Made by a program: the position numbers and the translations under genes. From Solirubrobacterales bacterium (GTDB lineage: Bacteria; Actinomycetota; Thermoleophilia; Solirubrobacterales; 70-9), in the NCBI GenBank assembly GCA_017304845.1, contig JAFKLL010000019.1, positions 38,055 to 102,054 of the forward strand: 64,000 nucleotides of DNA, given 5' to 3'. The number at the start of each line of letters is the position of its first letter. Position 1 is the first letter of the stretch. Shown here in pieces: positions 1 to 9,062 of this stretch. The notes under the pieces are model-generated. The model did no database searches. It saw only the letters and a program-made list of their open reading frames with translations, and had not been told where the DNA came from.

Positions 1-294
1 CTGCTCACCCCGGCCACCAACACCTTCCTGCGCCGCTGGGCGACCGACCTGGAACGGGCGCGCGATCGGGCCCAGCGCGACCTGGTCGTCTCGGTCGCGT
101 CGCTGACCCTGGCCGGGGTCGATGCCAGCGCCCGGGTCGGCGACGAGGACCTGGTGCAGGCGGTCGAGGACGAGCTCGCCTCCTTCGACGCGACCGAGGT
201 CTTCCTGCTGACCCGCGGCGACCCGGACTCGCAGGCGGCGGCGCAGCTCCGGGAGCGGCTTCTGCCCCGTTTCCACCACGTCGATCTTTCGTAG
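1..294 (+). CDS. C-terminal part of a universal-stress-like protein (5' end outside window)
   Basis: Open from the first base in frame 1 and ends at TAG 292-294, leaving 97 residues. The end carries a pattern 'DEDLVQAVEDELASF' followed by 'ATEVFLLTRGD' and a short closing strand. This is how the last third of Usp-type nucleotide-binding domains in actinobacteria often looks (D-x-D-x-x-x-A-x-x-x-x-L-x-x-F, then a hydrophobic strand). The same pattern recurs in the N-terminal domain of the gene at 16330-17205. No membrane segment is visible in this part. Function is unknown, and the domain call rests on pattern only. Confidence 0.55.
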   Translation: MLTPATNTFLRRWATDLERARDRAQRDLVVSVASLTLAGVDASARVGDEDLVQAVEDELASFDATEVFLLTRGDPDSQAAAQLRERLLPRFHHVDLS

Positions 295-377
295 CGCGGC
301 CCCGGATCCGGTCGACTCGGGACCGGATCGGAGCTATGGTGGGACAGCGGGCAAATCACCATCCCAAGGAGGCAATG

Positions 378-785
378 ATGAGCCTGTCAGAAAGCAAGAT
401 CGCGGCGGTTGCCGCGGTAGGTGACATGGACCGGGCCAAGCGCTTCTACGAGGAGTCGCTGGGTCTCGATCCGGCCGACAGTGGTGCCGAGGGCACCGAG
501 GTTCTGTACGCCTGTGGCGACGGGACCGGCCTGCTCGTGTATCCGTCACCGGAACACGCCGGCAAGGCCACGGCCACGATCGCCGCCTGGGAAGTCGAGG
601 ACTTCGACGCCGAGACCAGCTCCCTGAAAGAGCATGGGATCTCGTTCGAGAAGTACGACGGCTTCGACCAGGACGACGACGGGGTCATGAAGATGGGTGA
701 CATGCGTGTCGTGTGGTTCACGGACCCGGACGGCAACACCTTCGCTCTCAGCGGCCCCTGCCCGGGAGCATCCCGCCCGGCCTGA
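378..785 (+). CDS. VOC (glyoxalase/bleomycin-resistance) family protein
   Basis: About 135 residues forming a two-module VOC fold: 'KIAAVAAVGDMDRAKRFYEESLGLDP' opens module one, and 'MRVVWFTDPDGNTFAL' is the typical closing strand with the Asp-Pro-Asp-Gly-Asn turn. The start at 378 is chosen because AAGGAGG (366-372) lies 5 nt upstream. An ATG at 375 is too close and an in-frame ATG at 336 lies upstream of the ribosome site. TATGGT at 335-340 is a possible -10 giving a short leader. The substrate cannot be predicted. VOC members include dioxygenases, isomerases, lyases and drug-binding proteins. Confidence 0.8.
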   Translation: MSLSESKIAAVAAVGDMDRAKRFYEESLGLDPADSGAEGTEVLYACGDGTGLLVYPSPEHAGKATATIAAWEVEDFDAETSSLKEHGISFEKYDGFDQDDDGVMKMGDMRVVWFTDPDGNTFALSGPCPGASRPA

Positions 786-837
786 TCGGTCGCCCGGGCG
801 GGATCTTTCGCTTCCCGTCAACGGCCGGTCCCTGCGG

Positions 838-843
838 TAGGTT
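838..843 (+). promoter_or_regulatory. -10 hexamer TAGGTT, leaderless geometry
   Basis: TAGGTT lies exactly 6 nt (ccgggc) before the ATG at 850, so transcription would begin at the start codon. The same spacing recurs at many first genes in this window. There is no ribosome site in front of this ATG. Confidence 0.55.
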
Positions 844-849
844 CCGGGC

Positions 850-1584
850 ATGGAAGCCGTCATCGAGGTGAGGGGGCTGGTCAAGGATTTCGGGAGCACC
901 CGGGCGCTGGACGGGCTCGACCTGAGCGTGGAGCCGGGGCAGGTCCACGGCTTCCTCGGACCGAACGGGTCGGGTAAGTCGACCACGATCCGGGTGTTGC
1001 TGGGGCTGATCAAGGCCTCCGGCGGCGAGGCCCGGCTGTTCGGCGAGGACCCGTGGCGCCGTGCCGTCGAGCTGCACCGTCGCCTCGCCTACGTGCCGGG
1101 TGACGTGAACCTGTGGCCGAACCTGACCGGCGGTGAGACGATCGACATGCTGGGCTCGCTGCGCGGCGGGCTCGACCCGAAACGCCGTGAGGAGCTGGTC
1201 GAGCGGTTCGAGCTCGACCTGACCAAGAAGGCCTCCACCTACTCGAAGGGCAACCGCCAGAAGGTCGCCCTGGTCGCGGCCCTGGCGACCGACGCGGAGC
1301 TGTTCATCTTCGACGAGCCCACGTCCGGCCTGGATCCGCTCAAGGAGGCGGTGTTCCAGGAGTGCGTGAAGGAGATCACGGGCGAGGGCCACACGATCCT
1401 GCTCTCCAGCCACATCCTCGGCCAGGTGGAGCATCTGGCCGACACGCTGACGATCATCCGGTCCGGGAAGACGGTCGAGTCGGGGTCGATCGAGGAGCTG
1501 CGCAAGATGACCCACGAATCCGCGGATCCGGACCGGCCCGCCTCCCTGGAAGAGCTGTTCCTGAGCGTGTACGAACCGAAATGA
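850..1584 (+). CDS. ABC transporter ATP-binding protein (ABC-2 exporter)
   Basis: 244 residues, a full nucleotide-binding domain. Walker [10 protein letters not shown] at residues 37-45, ABC signature replaced by the 'YSKGNRQK' form usual in DrrA-like exporters, Walker B '[12 protein letters not shown]', and switch histidine in 'LLSSHIL'. It overlaps the next gene by ATGA (1581-1584), so the two are translationally coupled and should form one exporter in the cytoplasmic membrane. Annotated relatives export polyketide or peptide drugs, but the substrate here is unknown. Confidence 0.9.
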   Translation: MEAVIEVRGLVKDFGSTRALDGLDLSVEPGQVHGFLGPNGSGKSTTIRVLLGLIKASGGEARLFGEDPWRRAVELHRRLAYVPGDVNLWPNLTGGETIDMLGSLRGGLDPKRREELVERFELDLTKKASTYSKGNRQKVALVAALATDAELFIFDEPTSGLDPLKEAVFQECVKEITGEGHTILLSSHILGQVEHLADTLTIIRSGKTVESGSIEELRKMTHESADPDRPASLEELFLSVYEPK

Positions 1585-3161
1585 GCCGGTTCACAGGAAC
1601 CGGCGAGGCGCTGCGCTTCGCGCTGAAGCGCGACCGTCTCCTGTTGCCGCTCTGCGTGGTAGGCCTGATCGGCTGGGTTGGGCTCTACGTGGCCAGCTAC
1701 TCGGGCCTGTACGGGACCCAGGCCGATCTGAACTCGCTCTACAAGAGCGTCGCCGGCAACCCGGCCCTGGTCGCGATGGTCGGCCCGACCGACGGCCTGC
1801 GGACGCTAGGCGGCGCCACCGCCTGGGAGACCTTGCCGGTGGTCTCGGTGATCAGCGCGATCTTCGCGATGTTCGTGGTGATCCGCCACACCCGGGCCGA
1901 GGAGGAGGACGGGCGCAGCGAGCTGCTGCTGGCTGCCGGCAGCGGTCGTCTCGCCACTCTCACGGCGGCGATGATCGTGACCGCCGGTTCGCTGACCCTG
2001 GCCGCGATCGGCTGGCTGGTGGTCTTCCTCGCGACCGGCTACGAGGCCGGCTCCTCGGTGCTGCTGGTCCTCTCGATCCTGGGCTTCGGCTATGTCTTCG
2101 TCGGCACCACGGCGATCTGCTGCCAGGTCACGGCCAAGGCGCGGACGGCCCGGGGCCTGGTCGGGATCGTGATCGGCATCGCCTGGTTCCTGCGGGCGCT
2201 GGGCGACACCGGGCCCGAGGCCCTGACCTGGCTCTCGCCGCTCGGCTGGGCCCAGAGCACGAAGGCGTACTGGGACGACACCTGGTGGCCGCTGATCCTC
2301 CCGGTCGCGGCGACCGCGACCACGGTGGGGTTCGCACTCTGGCTGCTGTCCCGGCGCGACATCGGCAGCGGCCTGATCCAGCCCAGGCCCGGCCCGGATC
2401 GCGCCCACCCGTCTCTGCTCCATCCGCTGGGGTTCTCGTTGCGGGTGCAGCGCGGATCGATCATCGGCTGGACCTACCTGCTGTTCGTGTACGGGTTCGC
2501 GATCGGCGCGGTCGGCGACAACATCACCGGGATCCTGGAGTCGAGCGACGCCCTGACCGCCGCCTTCGCCGGCACTTCCAGCAACATCGTCGACTCCTAC
2601 TTCGCGACGATCTTCACCGTGCTCGCCCTGATGGCGACCGGGTTCACGATCGGCGGCGTGCTCAGGCCCCATTCCGAGGAGACCCACGACCGGGCGGCGC
2701 TGCTCCTGGCCGGACCGCTCGGCAAGGTGCGCTGGGCCTGGGGGCATGTGCTGATCGCCTACGCCGCGAGCGCCCTGATGATGGCCCTGCTGGGCCTGGG
2801 CCTCGCGCTCGGCCTCGGCGTGGTCACCGGCGACTTCGGCGAGACGGGACGGCTGGTCGCCTCCGGCTTCGCCCAGGCCCCGGCGATGTGGCTGACCGCC
2901 AGCCTCGCGGTCCTGCTCTTCGGCATCTCGTCCCGCGCCTCGGTGGCCGCCTGGGGATTGCTGGTGGCCTTCGTGGTGATCTGGTCGGTGGCCTCCTTCG
3001 GCGACCTGCCGAGCTGGATCGTCGACCTCTCCCCCTACTCCCACGTGCCGGCCGTACCGGCCGTGCCCCTGGAGGCCGGCCCCCTGGTCACGATGACCGC
3101 GATCGCCGCCGCCGTCACCACGATCGGCCTGGCCCTGTGGCGCCGCCGAGACCTCCTCTAA
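1581..3161 (+). CDS. ABC-2 type permease, polyketide-exporter-like
   Basis: 526 residues with about twelve hydrophobic segments arranged as two similar halves; the second half begins near '[23 protein letters not shown]'. This matches the large fused permeases annotated as putative exporters of polyketide antibiotics. The start at 1581 shares ATGA with the ATPase stop, which excludes the longer upstream reading. It forms the membrane channel for the ATPase at 850-1584. A palindromic repeat follows 22 nt after the stop. Confidence 0.85.
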   Translation: MSRFTGTGEALRFALKRDRLLLPLCVVGLIGWVGLYVASYSGLYGTQADLNSLYKSVAGNPALVAMVGPTDGLRTLGGATAWETLPVVSVISAIFAMFVVIRHTRAEEEDGRSELLLAAGSGRLATLTAAMIVTAGSLTLAAIGWLVVFLATGYEAGSSVLLVLSILGFGYVFVGTTAICCQVTAKARTARGLVGIVIGIAWFLRALGDTGPEALTWLSPLGWAQSTKAYWDDTWWPLILPVAATATTVGFALWLLSRRDIGSGLIQPRPGPDRAHPSLLHPLGFSLRVQRGSIIGWTYLLFVYGFAIGAVGDNITGILESSDALTAAFAGTSSNIVDSYFATIFTVLALMATGFTIGGVLRPHSEETHDRAALLLAGPLGKVRWAWGHVLIAYAASALMMALLGLGLALGLGVVTGDFGETGRLVASGFAQAPAMWLTASLAVLLFGISSRASVAAWGLLVAFVVIWSVASFGDLPSWIVDLSPYSHVPAVPAVPLEAGPLVTMTAIAAAVTTIGLALWRRRDLL

Positions 3162-3183
3162 GCCCCCGCCCGCCCCAAGGCCG

Positions 3184-3228
3184 CGAGATGCAGATCCGCG
3201 CCAGATAGCGCACCCAACTCGCATCTCG
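3184..3228. repeat. Interspersed palindromic repeat, copy A
   Basis: Outer arms CGAGATGC (3184-3191) and GCATCTCG (3221-3228), inner arms GCGC (198-201 and 208-211 of this kilobase). Compared with copies B (20384-20432) and C (28772-28828) the whole element is inverted; its sequence matches the reverse complement of C apart from a few changes. It lies between the permease stop and tRNA-Met. No open reading frame, and no T-run for an intrinsic terminator. Confidence 0.85.
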
Positions 3229-3287
3229 ACGCCCGCCCCCGCCAAACGTCGAGACCACCCCGGAATCATCTAGACTCCCGCGTCCCC

Positions 3288-3361
3288 GCCGGGGTAGCTC
3301 AGCTGGTTAGAGCAGCGGAATCATAATCCGCGTGTCGGGGGTTCGAGTCCCTCCCCCGGTA
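3288..3361 (+). tRNA. tRNA-Met(CAT)
   Basis: Cloverleaf by hand: acceptor GCCGGGG with CCCCGGT (G1-U72 wobble), D stem GCTC/GAGC, anticodon stem GCGGA/TCCGC with loop ATCATAA (CAT at 3322-3324), variable loop GTGTC, T stem GGGGG/CCCTC with TTCGAGT loop, discriminator A. CCA is not encoded. CAT could also be lysidine-modified tRNA-Ile2, but the body resembles elongator Met. A -10-like TAGACT lies at 3271-3276. Foreign-looking DNA begins directly downstream. Confidence 0.9.
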
Positions 3362-3450
3362 CTGCCTGGACGCCCTGCAGGTCGAGTTCGAATGGCGATG
3401 GACAAAGTGCAATAGGGCACCCTGGCGATGCCAAAAGGCAGGGAGTTCTG

Positions 3451-3472
3451 GAGCCCGAGGGCGCCCTCGGGC

Positions 3473-3474
<2 letters not shown>
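3451..3474. repeat. Perfect 24-bp palindrome at the end of the DUF2200 gene
   Basis: Two 12-nt arms (GAGCCCGAGGGC and its complement) abut with no spacer. The palindrome reaches into the stop codon of the minus-strand DUF2200 gene (3473-3475). As RNA it could form a hairpin that ends that transcript, but no U-run follows on either strand. A comparable palindrome overlaps the stop at 32398-32415. Confidence 0.6.
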
Positions 3475-3829
<355 letters not shown>

Positions 3830-3997
3830 GAACCGAGGCTACAGGTGGCTGGCCCCGAACCGCACCATCTACGGCGAAGTTGTCTACTCCTGTCGTGCGT
3901 GCGATTGTCAGATACCAATGTGTTGTAAAGTAGTCCACGGAGGCGTTGACGTGTCGCAGTGCGGTGTATTCCATCCGTAGGTCGCCCCACCTACTGA

Positions 3998-4795
3998 ATG
4001 ACAGGACTGTCATATCCAGTGAATGCGTACGGCCTCCAAACTCTCTCGAGCTTTGACTTGAATCATGTCTGGGATTCCATGCCTACGTACGTGCGTTGGA
4101 CCCTCTCCGCCGTCTTTCTCGCTGTCCTCCTGGCCGTGGTGGCCAACGAGATCACCCGGTACCTAAACGAACGGACAACTGTCCGCCTCGTCACTAGCTC
4201 AAGATCCGCAGATTTTGACGGATTCGCCGATCTCTACGTAGATCTCATACGTCTCGAAGACCAAGTGCCCGTTGAAATTCTGCGTCGCTACGTGGACAAT
4301 CAGAACCTCAGTCCCACCCGTCTGCGAAAACTCGCGCGAGCCGGAAAGAGGAAACCGCATCTAGTCCAGCACGCGCTCGTCGTTGCCCGAGTACGAAAAC
4401 GCGTCGTCGCCTTCGCGAAGCTGATTGTGTTGGATGGCAGTCGCCTGGTTTTCATCGCGTACCTCGGCTCAGACGACAAGAACGCCACTCAACACCTTGT
4501 CTCTCAGATCGTAAAACGCGCTGCGTTGCGCCTTCCGCCCCTCGACTTCCTTGTCTACGAGTTCATGGACAGGGACGATAGGTCCCGTTCTCGCCTGCGG
4601 CACTACGCCGAGAGTCACGGAGGGCACCTGTTCGAGTTCCATGGCTATCAGCAACCAAGCATGTCAGCCCGGCCGCTCCCGTCCGAGGTCGAATCAGACG
4701 GGATCTTATCCCTAGCTGAGCGTGTTGACTACTACGAGTACCTAGAGACGCTCGCGGACCTTGTATCTGATTCCCTGGTTCTTAGAGGAGAATAG
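3998..4795 (+). CDS. Membrane-anchored GNAT-like protein (unrecognised)
   Basis: 265 residues. One membrane helix at about 33-50 ('WTLSAVFLAVLLAVVA') precedes a soluble domain. From about 70 the order looks like a GNAT fold: a first helix ('FDGFADLYVDLIRLEDQVP'), paired strands 'HALVVARVRKRVVAFAKLIVLDGSRLVFI', 'AYLGSD', then helix 'HLVSQIVKRAAL' and strand 'DFLVYEF'. The usual acetyl-CoA loop R/Q-x-x-G-x-G/A is not visible, so activity is uncertain. ATG 3998 has no clear ribosome site; ATG 4081 would shorten the tail before the helix. Codon use is AT-richer than the host. The SET gene follows 3 nt after the stop, so they are probably cotranscribed. Confidence 0.5.
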   Translation: MTGLSYPVNAYGLQTLSSFDLNHVWDSMPTYVRWTLSAVFLAVLLAVVANEITRYLNERTTVRLVTSSRSADFDGFADLYVDLIRLEDQVPVEILRRYVDNQNLSPTRLRKLARAGKRKPHLVQHALVVARVRKRVVAFAKLIVLDGSRLVFIAYLGSDDKNATQHLVSQIVKRAALRLPPLDFLVYEFMDRDDRSRSRLRHYAESHGGHLFEFHGYQQPSMSARPLPSEVESDGILSLAERVDYYEYLETLADLVSDSLVLRGE

Positions 4796-4798
4796 AAA

Positions 4799-5314
4799 GT
4801 GGACCAAGACCTTCGTCCATATATCCACGAAGCGTTGTTCGTCGCACTCAGCGATCTAGCTGGTTGTGGGGTTTTCAGCCGCGACGATATTCCCGCTGAC
4901 ACCGTGCTGGTCCGGTTTGGAGGACGAATATTTCCTTCCACTTCAAGGTTCTCCGTCGAGCTCCTGCCTTCAACGGCAGTCGGCTTAACCGAAGAAACTC
5001 TCTTGGCTGAACCCGCATCCTCATACCGGGATGCGAGCGACTACATCAACCACTCATGCGACAGCAACCTGGGACTCGTTGACGCGGTTACTGTCGTATC
5101 GAAACGCTCTATCCATCGGGGCGAAGAGCTGACGTGTGACTACTCCTATTGGGAAGGCGACGAATCATATCGCATGAAGCAACCCTGCCACTGTGGCTCT
5201 GCTCGCTGCCGCGTCACCATCACCGGCCGCGACTGGGCACTTCCCGCGATGAGGAACGAGATCATCGATTGGGCATCTCCATATATACGGCGCAGACTGA
5301 CCTCCGGTCGGTAG
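4799..5314 (+). CDS. SET-domain protein, putative protein-lysine methyltransferase
   Basis: 171 residues containing essentially only a SET domain: N-terminal 'AGCGVFSRDDIPADTVLVRFGG' (about 21-42), the knot motif 'YINHSCDSN' (82-90), 'GEELTCDYSYWE' (108-119) carrying the catalytic Tyr, and a post-SET cysteine cluster 'CHCGSARC' (130-137). All signature residues for S-adenosylmethionine-dependent lysine methylation are present. The GTG start at 4799 is fixed by AGAGGAG 8 nt upstream. It follows the GNAT-like gene by 3 nt and precedes the SDR by 31 nt. The target is unknown; a neighbouring protein would be the simplest guess. Confidence 0.8.
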   Translation: MDQDLRPYIHEALFVALSDLAGCGVFSRDDIPADTVLVRFGGRIFPSTSRFSVELLPSTAVGLTEETLLAEPASSYRDASDYINHSCDSNLGLVDAVTVVSKRSIHRGEELTCDYSYWEGDESYRMKQPCHCGSARCRVTITGRDWALPAMRNEIIDWASPYIRRRLTSGR

Positions 5315-5332
5315 GTAGATACCCTCCTCAGT

Positions 5333-5338
5333 TATAGT
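5333..5338 (+). promoter_or_regulatory. -10 hexamer TATAGT before the SDR gene
   Basis: TATAGT is followed after 7 nt by the ATG at 5346 with no ribosome site between. This is the leaderless geometry seen elsewhere in the window. It would give the last two island genes their own transcript. Confidence 0.45.
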
Positions 5339-5345
5339 TCGATAT

Positions 5346-6038
5346 ATGAAACTCTTCATCACAGGACCAACACGCGGAATTGGACGGGCGATACTCGACG
5401 AACTTACTCCCGAACTCGACGAAGTCTGGGCTTTGGTCCGCGAGTCCGCCCAAGGAGAGGATATAAAGCGACGCCTTGGTGATCGTTGCGAAGTGCATCC
5501 CATCGTGTCTGACCTGGAGCGCACAGAAGAAGTGCAGGCGGCGGTTCGAGCCGCGTCTATCAATGCTCTTGACGCAGCCGTGCTCTGCGCGGGAGTCTTT
5601 ACCGAGGGACCACTCAGCGATCTCGATATGTCCGCGTTCAAGCGCGACCTAGAGATCAACTTGATCTCCCACGCGGTCTTGAGTTCAGAGCTGGTGGGTT
5701 CTCTCTCTCGGGGAAAGGCGCCTAGGGTCGTGATGATCGGATCCACCGCAGCGTATGAGCCTTACCCACTGGTGCCGTCTTATGGCGTTGCCAAGTACGG
5801 CCTACGGGGCCTGGCTATAAACCTCAGGGAGGAACTCCGAGAAAGGGGAATCGGGGTGACACTCGTGTCGCCCGGTGGAACCTTGACCGACATGTGGGAA
5901 GGAGAGGATCTACCGCCAAACCGTCTGCTGGATCCGAGCGATGTCGGCAAGCTCGTCCGAGCCAGCCTGACCCTGTCGCCGCAGGCCGTGGTGGAGGACT
6001 TGATCGTGCGACCCATCCTTGGGGACATCCATGAATAG
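5346..6038 (+). CDS. Short-chain dehydrogenase/reductase (SDR)
   Basis: 230 residues, classical SDR. Dinucleotide loop TGPTRGIG (6-13), 'CAGV' at about 81-84 in the NAG position, Asn in 'EINLISH' (105), Ser133 and the active-site Tyr146-x-x-x-Lys150 in 'SYGVAK'. The C-terminal substrate loop 'GGTLTDMWEGEDLPPNRLLDPSDVG' is short. The substrate cannot be read from the sequence. The stop overlaps the next gene's ATG by 8 nt, so the two are coupled. Its AT-rich codons match the SET and GNAT-like genes rather than the host. Confidence 0.85.
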   Translation: MKLFITGPTRGIGRAILDELTPELDEVWALVRESAQGEDIKRRLGDRCEVHPIVSDLERTEEVQAAVRAASINALDAAVLCAGVFTEGPLSDLDMSAFKRDLEINLISHAVLSSELVGSLSRGKAPRVVMIGSTAAYEPYPLVPSYGVAKYGLRGLAINLREELRERGIGVTLVSPGGTLTDMWEGEDLPPNRLLDPSDVGKLVRASLTLSPQAVVEDLIVRPILGDIHE

Positions 6039-6531
6039 GCAGCCATGGAGCACGCCCCGCATTCCTGGCTTCCTCGGAAGCGTCTCGATACGAGATTTCG
6101 CGCTTCGCGTCTACACACTGGAAGTGTCCGGCGCGACAAAAATCGATAGAAGCAGACAGCTTCTAGACGCTGAGACAGCCCTTACCTCCGTAGGCGCTGG
6201 TGACTTCTCAGAGGAGTTTGAGTACCACCACCATGGGTTCATGGTCCTCAACTACGGTCGTCGTGGTCTAACCGTACTTCTCTATCACTTCGGTGCATGG
6301 GAGGACACCCCGGAGGTGTTCCTCAAAAGCTGGTATCGCTACCAACATAGCTCGGAGTTCGAGGTGCTGGATGACGCTGAACCGATTATGTGCTTTCTCG
6401 ACAGCCCGTTGATCCTCGCGGAACTGAGTTTGTGGCGACAGATGGTTTCTGCCGCGCGCAGAAGCGAAAATATCGACTTCGAAAGCGCTTACGCAACGTA
6501 CTTGGACGCGCCTGCGGTGAGCTTCGGATAA
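6031..6531 (+). CDS. Hypothetical protein of the tRNA-Met island
   Basis: 166 residues from ATG 6031; an in-frame TTG at 6019 would lie deeper inside the SDR gene. Not recognised. The sequence looks like a soluble alpha/beta protein: a strand-rich start ('SIRDFALRVYTLEVSG'), 'YHHHGFMVLNYGRRGLTVLLYHFGAWEDTPEVFLKSWY' in the middle, and a helical end ('LAELSLWRQMVSAARRS'). No cysteine cluster, signal or membrane segment. Translationally coupled to the SDR, which suggests a shared pathway or complex. Function unknown. Confidence 0.65.
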   Translation: MNRQPWSTPRIPGFLGSVSIRDFALRVYTLEVSGATKIDRSRQLLDAETALTSVGAGDFSEEFEYHHHGFMVLNYGRRGLTVLLYHFGAWEDTPEVFLKSWYRYQHSSEFEVLDDAEPIMCFLDSPLILAELSLWRQMVSAARRSENIDFESAYATYLDAPAVSFG

Positions 6532-6565
6532 CAGGGGCACGGGCCAGCCCACATCGCCCGCTTGC

Positions 6566-6571
6566 CATAGT
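6566..6571 (+). promoter_or_regulatory. -10-like CATAGT, leaderless geometry
   Basis: CATAGT, six nucleotides (tgggcc), then ATG 6578. It differs from TANNNT only in its first base. No ribosome site lies before the start. Confidence 0.4.
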
Positions 6572-6577
6572 TGGGCC

Positions 6578-7528
6578 ATGGTTCAGATCGGCGATTCTCA
6601 GCTCAGTGTCTTTCCCTTGAATCTCGGTGGCAACGTGTTCGGCTACACCGCCGATCAGGCTGCCTCGTTCGAGGTCCTGGACGCCTTCCTGGAGGCCGGC
6701 GGGAACTTCGTCGACACCGCCGACTCGTACTCGTCCTGGGTGACCGGGAACTCGGGCGGCGAGTCGGAGGCGATCATCGGCGAGTGGATGGAGAGCCGCG
6801 GCAACCGCGATCGCGTCGTGGTCGCGACCAAGGTCTCGCAGCACCCCGATCGGCAGGGACTCTCGGGCGAGAACGTGGTCAAGGCCTGCGAAGACTCGCT
6901 GCGAAGACTGAGGACCGATCGCATCGACCTCTACTACGCCCACTTCGACGATCACGACACCCCGCTGGAGGAGACGCTCGCCGCCTTCGACCGGCTCGTC
7001 ACCGACGGCAAGGTCCGCTACGTCGCGGGCTCCAACTACGAGCCGGACCGGATCGAGGAGGCCCTCGCGATCCAGGCCCGCGATGGCCTGGCCCGTTGGG
7101 TGGCGCTCCAGCCGCACTACAACCTGGTCGAGCGGGACGAGTACGAGAACGGCGGGCGCCGGGAGATCGCGGAACGCGAGAACCTCGCCGTGCTGCCCTA
7201 CTTCTCCCTCGCCAAGGGGTTCCTGACCGGCAAGTACCGTGACGAATCCGATCTCGGCAAGAGCCCGCGCGGCGGTGGCGCCGCCGCCTATCTGAACGAC
7301 CACGGGCACCGCGTCCTGGCGGCCCTCGATCAGGTCGCCGCCGACCGGGGCGCCGAACCGGCCTCGGTCGCGATCGCCTGGCTGCTGGCCCAGCCCACGA
7401 TCACCGCGCCGGTCGCCAGCGCCCGCAACCGCGCTCAGCTCGAGCCGCTGCTGGCCGGGGTCGAGCTCCAGCTCACCGCCGGCGAGCTGGAGCTCTTGGA
7501 CCAGGCGTCGGATCCGGCCACCGTCTGA
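6578..7528 (+). CDS. Aldo/keto reductase
   Basis: 316 residues, an NADPH-dependent (beta/alpha)8 reductase. Catalytic tetrad visible: Asp46 and Tyr51 in 'FVDTADSY', Lys in 'VVVATKVS' (about 87), His in 'DLYYAHFDD' (about 120). Late cofactor segment 'SVAIAWLLAQPTITAPVASARNRAQLE' is typical of the YghZ/Tas-like branch. It marks the return to host-like composition after the island. Convergent with the MFS gene, 19 nt apart. Physiological substrate unknown. Confidence 0.9.
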   Translation: MVQIGDSQLSVFPLNLGGNVFGYTADQAASFEVLDAFLEAGGNFVDTADSYSSWVTGNSGGESEAIIGEWMESRGNRDRVVVATKVSQHPDRQGLSGENVVKACEDSLRRLRTDRIDLYYAHFDDHDTPLEETLAAFDRLVTDGKVRYVAGSNYEPDRIEEALAIQARDGLARWVALQPHYNLVERDEYENGGRREIAERENLAVLPYFSLAKGFLTGKYRDESDLGKSPRGGGAAAYLNDHGHRVLAALDQVAADRGAEPASVAIAWLLAQPTITAPVASARNRAQLEPLLAGVELQLTAGELELLDQASDPATV

Positions 7529-7547
7529 GGCCGGATCCGCGGCGGGG

Positions 7548-9035
7548 TCAATGCGCCATCGCCAGCTCCCCTTCAGCCTCGACCTGAGGCCGGCCGCTCC
7601 GCAGCGTGGCGGCGGTGACCACGGCCCCGGTCGCGAGGATCGCGGCCGACCACCAGAACGCGGTGGTGTAGCCGTGGACCGCGGCCTGGGCCGCGAACTC
7701 CGGGCCCGGCACCTTGCCGGAGGCGAAGGCTGAGATCGCCGAGGCGGAGATCGTCGAGAGCAGCGCGGTCCCGACCGACCCGCCGACCTGCTGGCAGGTG
7801 TTGACCATGGCCGAGGCCACCCCGGCGTCGGCCGAAGCGACGCCGAGCGTGGCGCTGGCCATCGACGGGGCGATCACCAGCCCGAACCCGAGGCCGACCA
7901 GGCAGAGCCCCGGCAGGACAGCGGTGGCGTAGGTCGAATCGACCCCCACCCCGGTCAGGAACACCATTCCCGCGGCGGCCAGGACCATCCCGGTCGGGAC
8001 CAGCGGCCGGGGCCCGAACCGAGGCATCAGCCTGGTGCTGGAGCTGACCGAGCCGACCATCAGGAAGGCGATCATCGGCAGGAAGGCGAGCCCGGTCTCG
8101 ACCGGGCTGAAGCCGAGGGTCTGCTGCATGTAATAGGTGAGGAACAGGAAGACGCCGAACATGCTGGCCCCGGCGACGGCCACCGCCAGGTAGGAGCCGG
8201 CCCGGTTTCGATCGGTGACGACGCGAAGCGGCAGCAGCGGCGCGTCGGCCCGACGTTCGACCAGGATGAAGGCGAACAGGAGCAGCACGCCGGCGACGAG
8301 GCTGACGAGCGTCACCGCCGCCGTCCAGCCGTCCGCCTCGGCTCTCGAGAAGCCGAAGACGATGCCGAACAGGCCGAGCGAGGCGGCCAACGCCCCGGGG
8401 ATGTCCATGCTGATCTCGCGGCGGTCGACGCGGTTCTCGAGCAACCGCAGCAGCCCCATCGCGGCCGGGATGGCGAAGGCGACGTTGACGAACATGCACC
8501 AGCGCCAATCGAGGTACTCGGTCAGCAGGCCGCCGAGCAGCAGCCCGACCGCGCCGCCGCCACCGGCCACCGCGCCGTAGACGGCGAAGGCCTTCCCCCG
8601 CTCCCCCGGCTCGGTGAAGGTGGTGGTCAGGGTCGAGAGCGCCGCCGGGGCGAGCAGCGCGCCGAACAGGCCCTGCAGGGCCCTGGCCCCGACCAGCACC
8701 TCGAAGCTGGGCGCGATCCCGCCGAGGGACGAGGCGAGAGCGAATCCGGTCAGGCCGGTGATCAGCGCGCGTCGACGGCCGAAGAAGTCACTCATCCTGC
8801 CGCCCATCAGGAGCAGGCTGCCGAAGGCGAGCGCGTAGGCGGTGATGATCCACTGCCGGCTCGCATCCCCGAATCCGAGGTCGGCCTGGGCGGACGGCAG
8901 CGCGATGTTGACGATGGTCGCGTCGAGCACGACCATCAACTGGGCCAGGGCGAGGAAGGCGAGGATCTTCCATCGTCGGCCGTGGTGTGGGTGGTTGCTG
9001 GGGTTCATCTCTTCTTTCCGATAAGTGGAGGACAC
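7548..9035 (-). CDS. MFS multidrug exporter, DHA2 (14-TM) family
   Basis: 495 residues with about fourteen membrane helices. Motif A 'GGRMSDFFGRRRALI' follows helix 2, and the helix-1 region carries 'VVLDATIVNIALPSAQADLGF', diagnostic for drug:H+ antiporters of the EmrB/QacA type. Divergent from a TetR gene, which very probably controls it. The start is GTG 9035, because TAAGTT (9041-9046) lies 5 nt before it as a leaderless -10. ATG 9008, with GGAAAGA upstream, is the alternative and would remove nine residues. Confidence 0.9.
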   Translation of the reverse strand: MSSTYRKEEMNPSNHPHHGRRWKILAFLALAQLMVVLDATIVNIALPSAQADLGFGDASRQWIITAYALAFGSLLLMGGRMSDFFGRRRALITGLTGFALASSLGGIAPSFEVLVGARALQGLFGALLAPAALSTLTTTFTEPGERGKAFAVYGAVAGGGGAVGLLLGGLLTEYLDWRWCMFVNVAFAIPAAMGLLRLLENRVDRREISMDIPGALAASLGLFGIVFGFSRAEADGWTAAVTLVSLVAGVLLLFAFILVERRADAPLLPLRVVTDRNRAGSYLAVAVAGASMFGVFLFLTYYMQQTLGFSPVETGLAFLPMIAFLMVGSVSSSTRLMPRFGPRPLVPTGMVLAAAGMVFLTGVGVDSTYATAVLPGLCLVGLGFGLVIAPSMASATLGVASADAGVASAMVNTCQQVGGSVGTALLSTISASAISAFASGKVPGPEFAAQAAVHGYTTAFWWSAAILATGAVVTAATLRSGRPQVEAEGELAMAH

Positions 9036-9047
9036 TTCTCAACTTAT
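9021..9047 (-). promoter_or_regulatory. MFS promoter with overlapping inverted repeats
   Basis: ATAAGT (9021-9026) pairs with ACTTAT (9042-9047), and inside it AAGTG-gagga-CACTT (9023-9037) forms a second inverted repeat. The minus-strand -10 TAAGTT (9041-9046) lies in the right arm and the GTG start (9035) in the middle. A repressor bound here would block the exporter gene. Confidence 0.5.
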
Positions 9048-9062
9048 GGCGAGAGTAGCACA

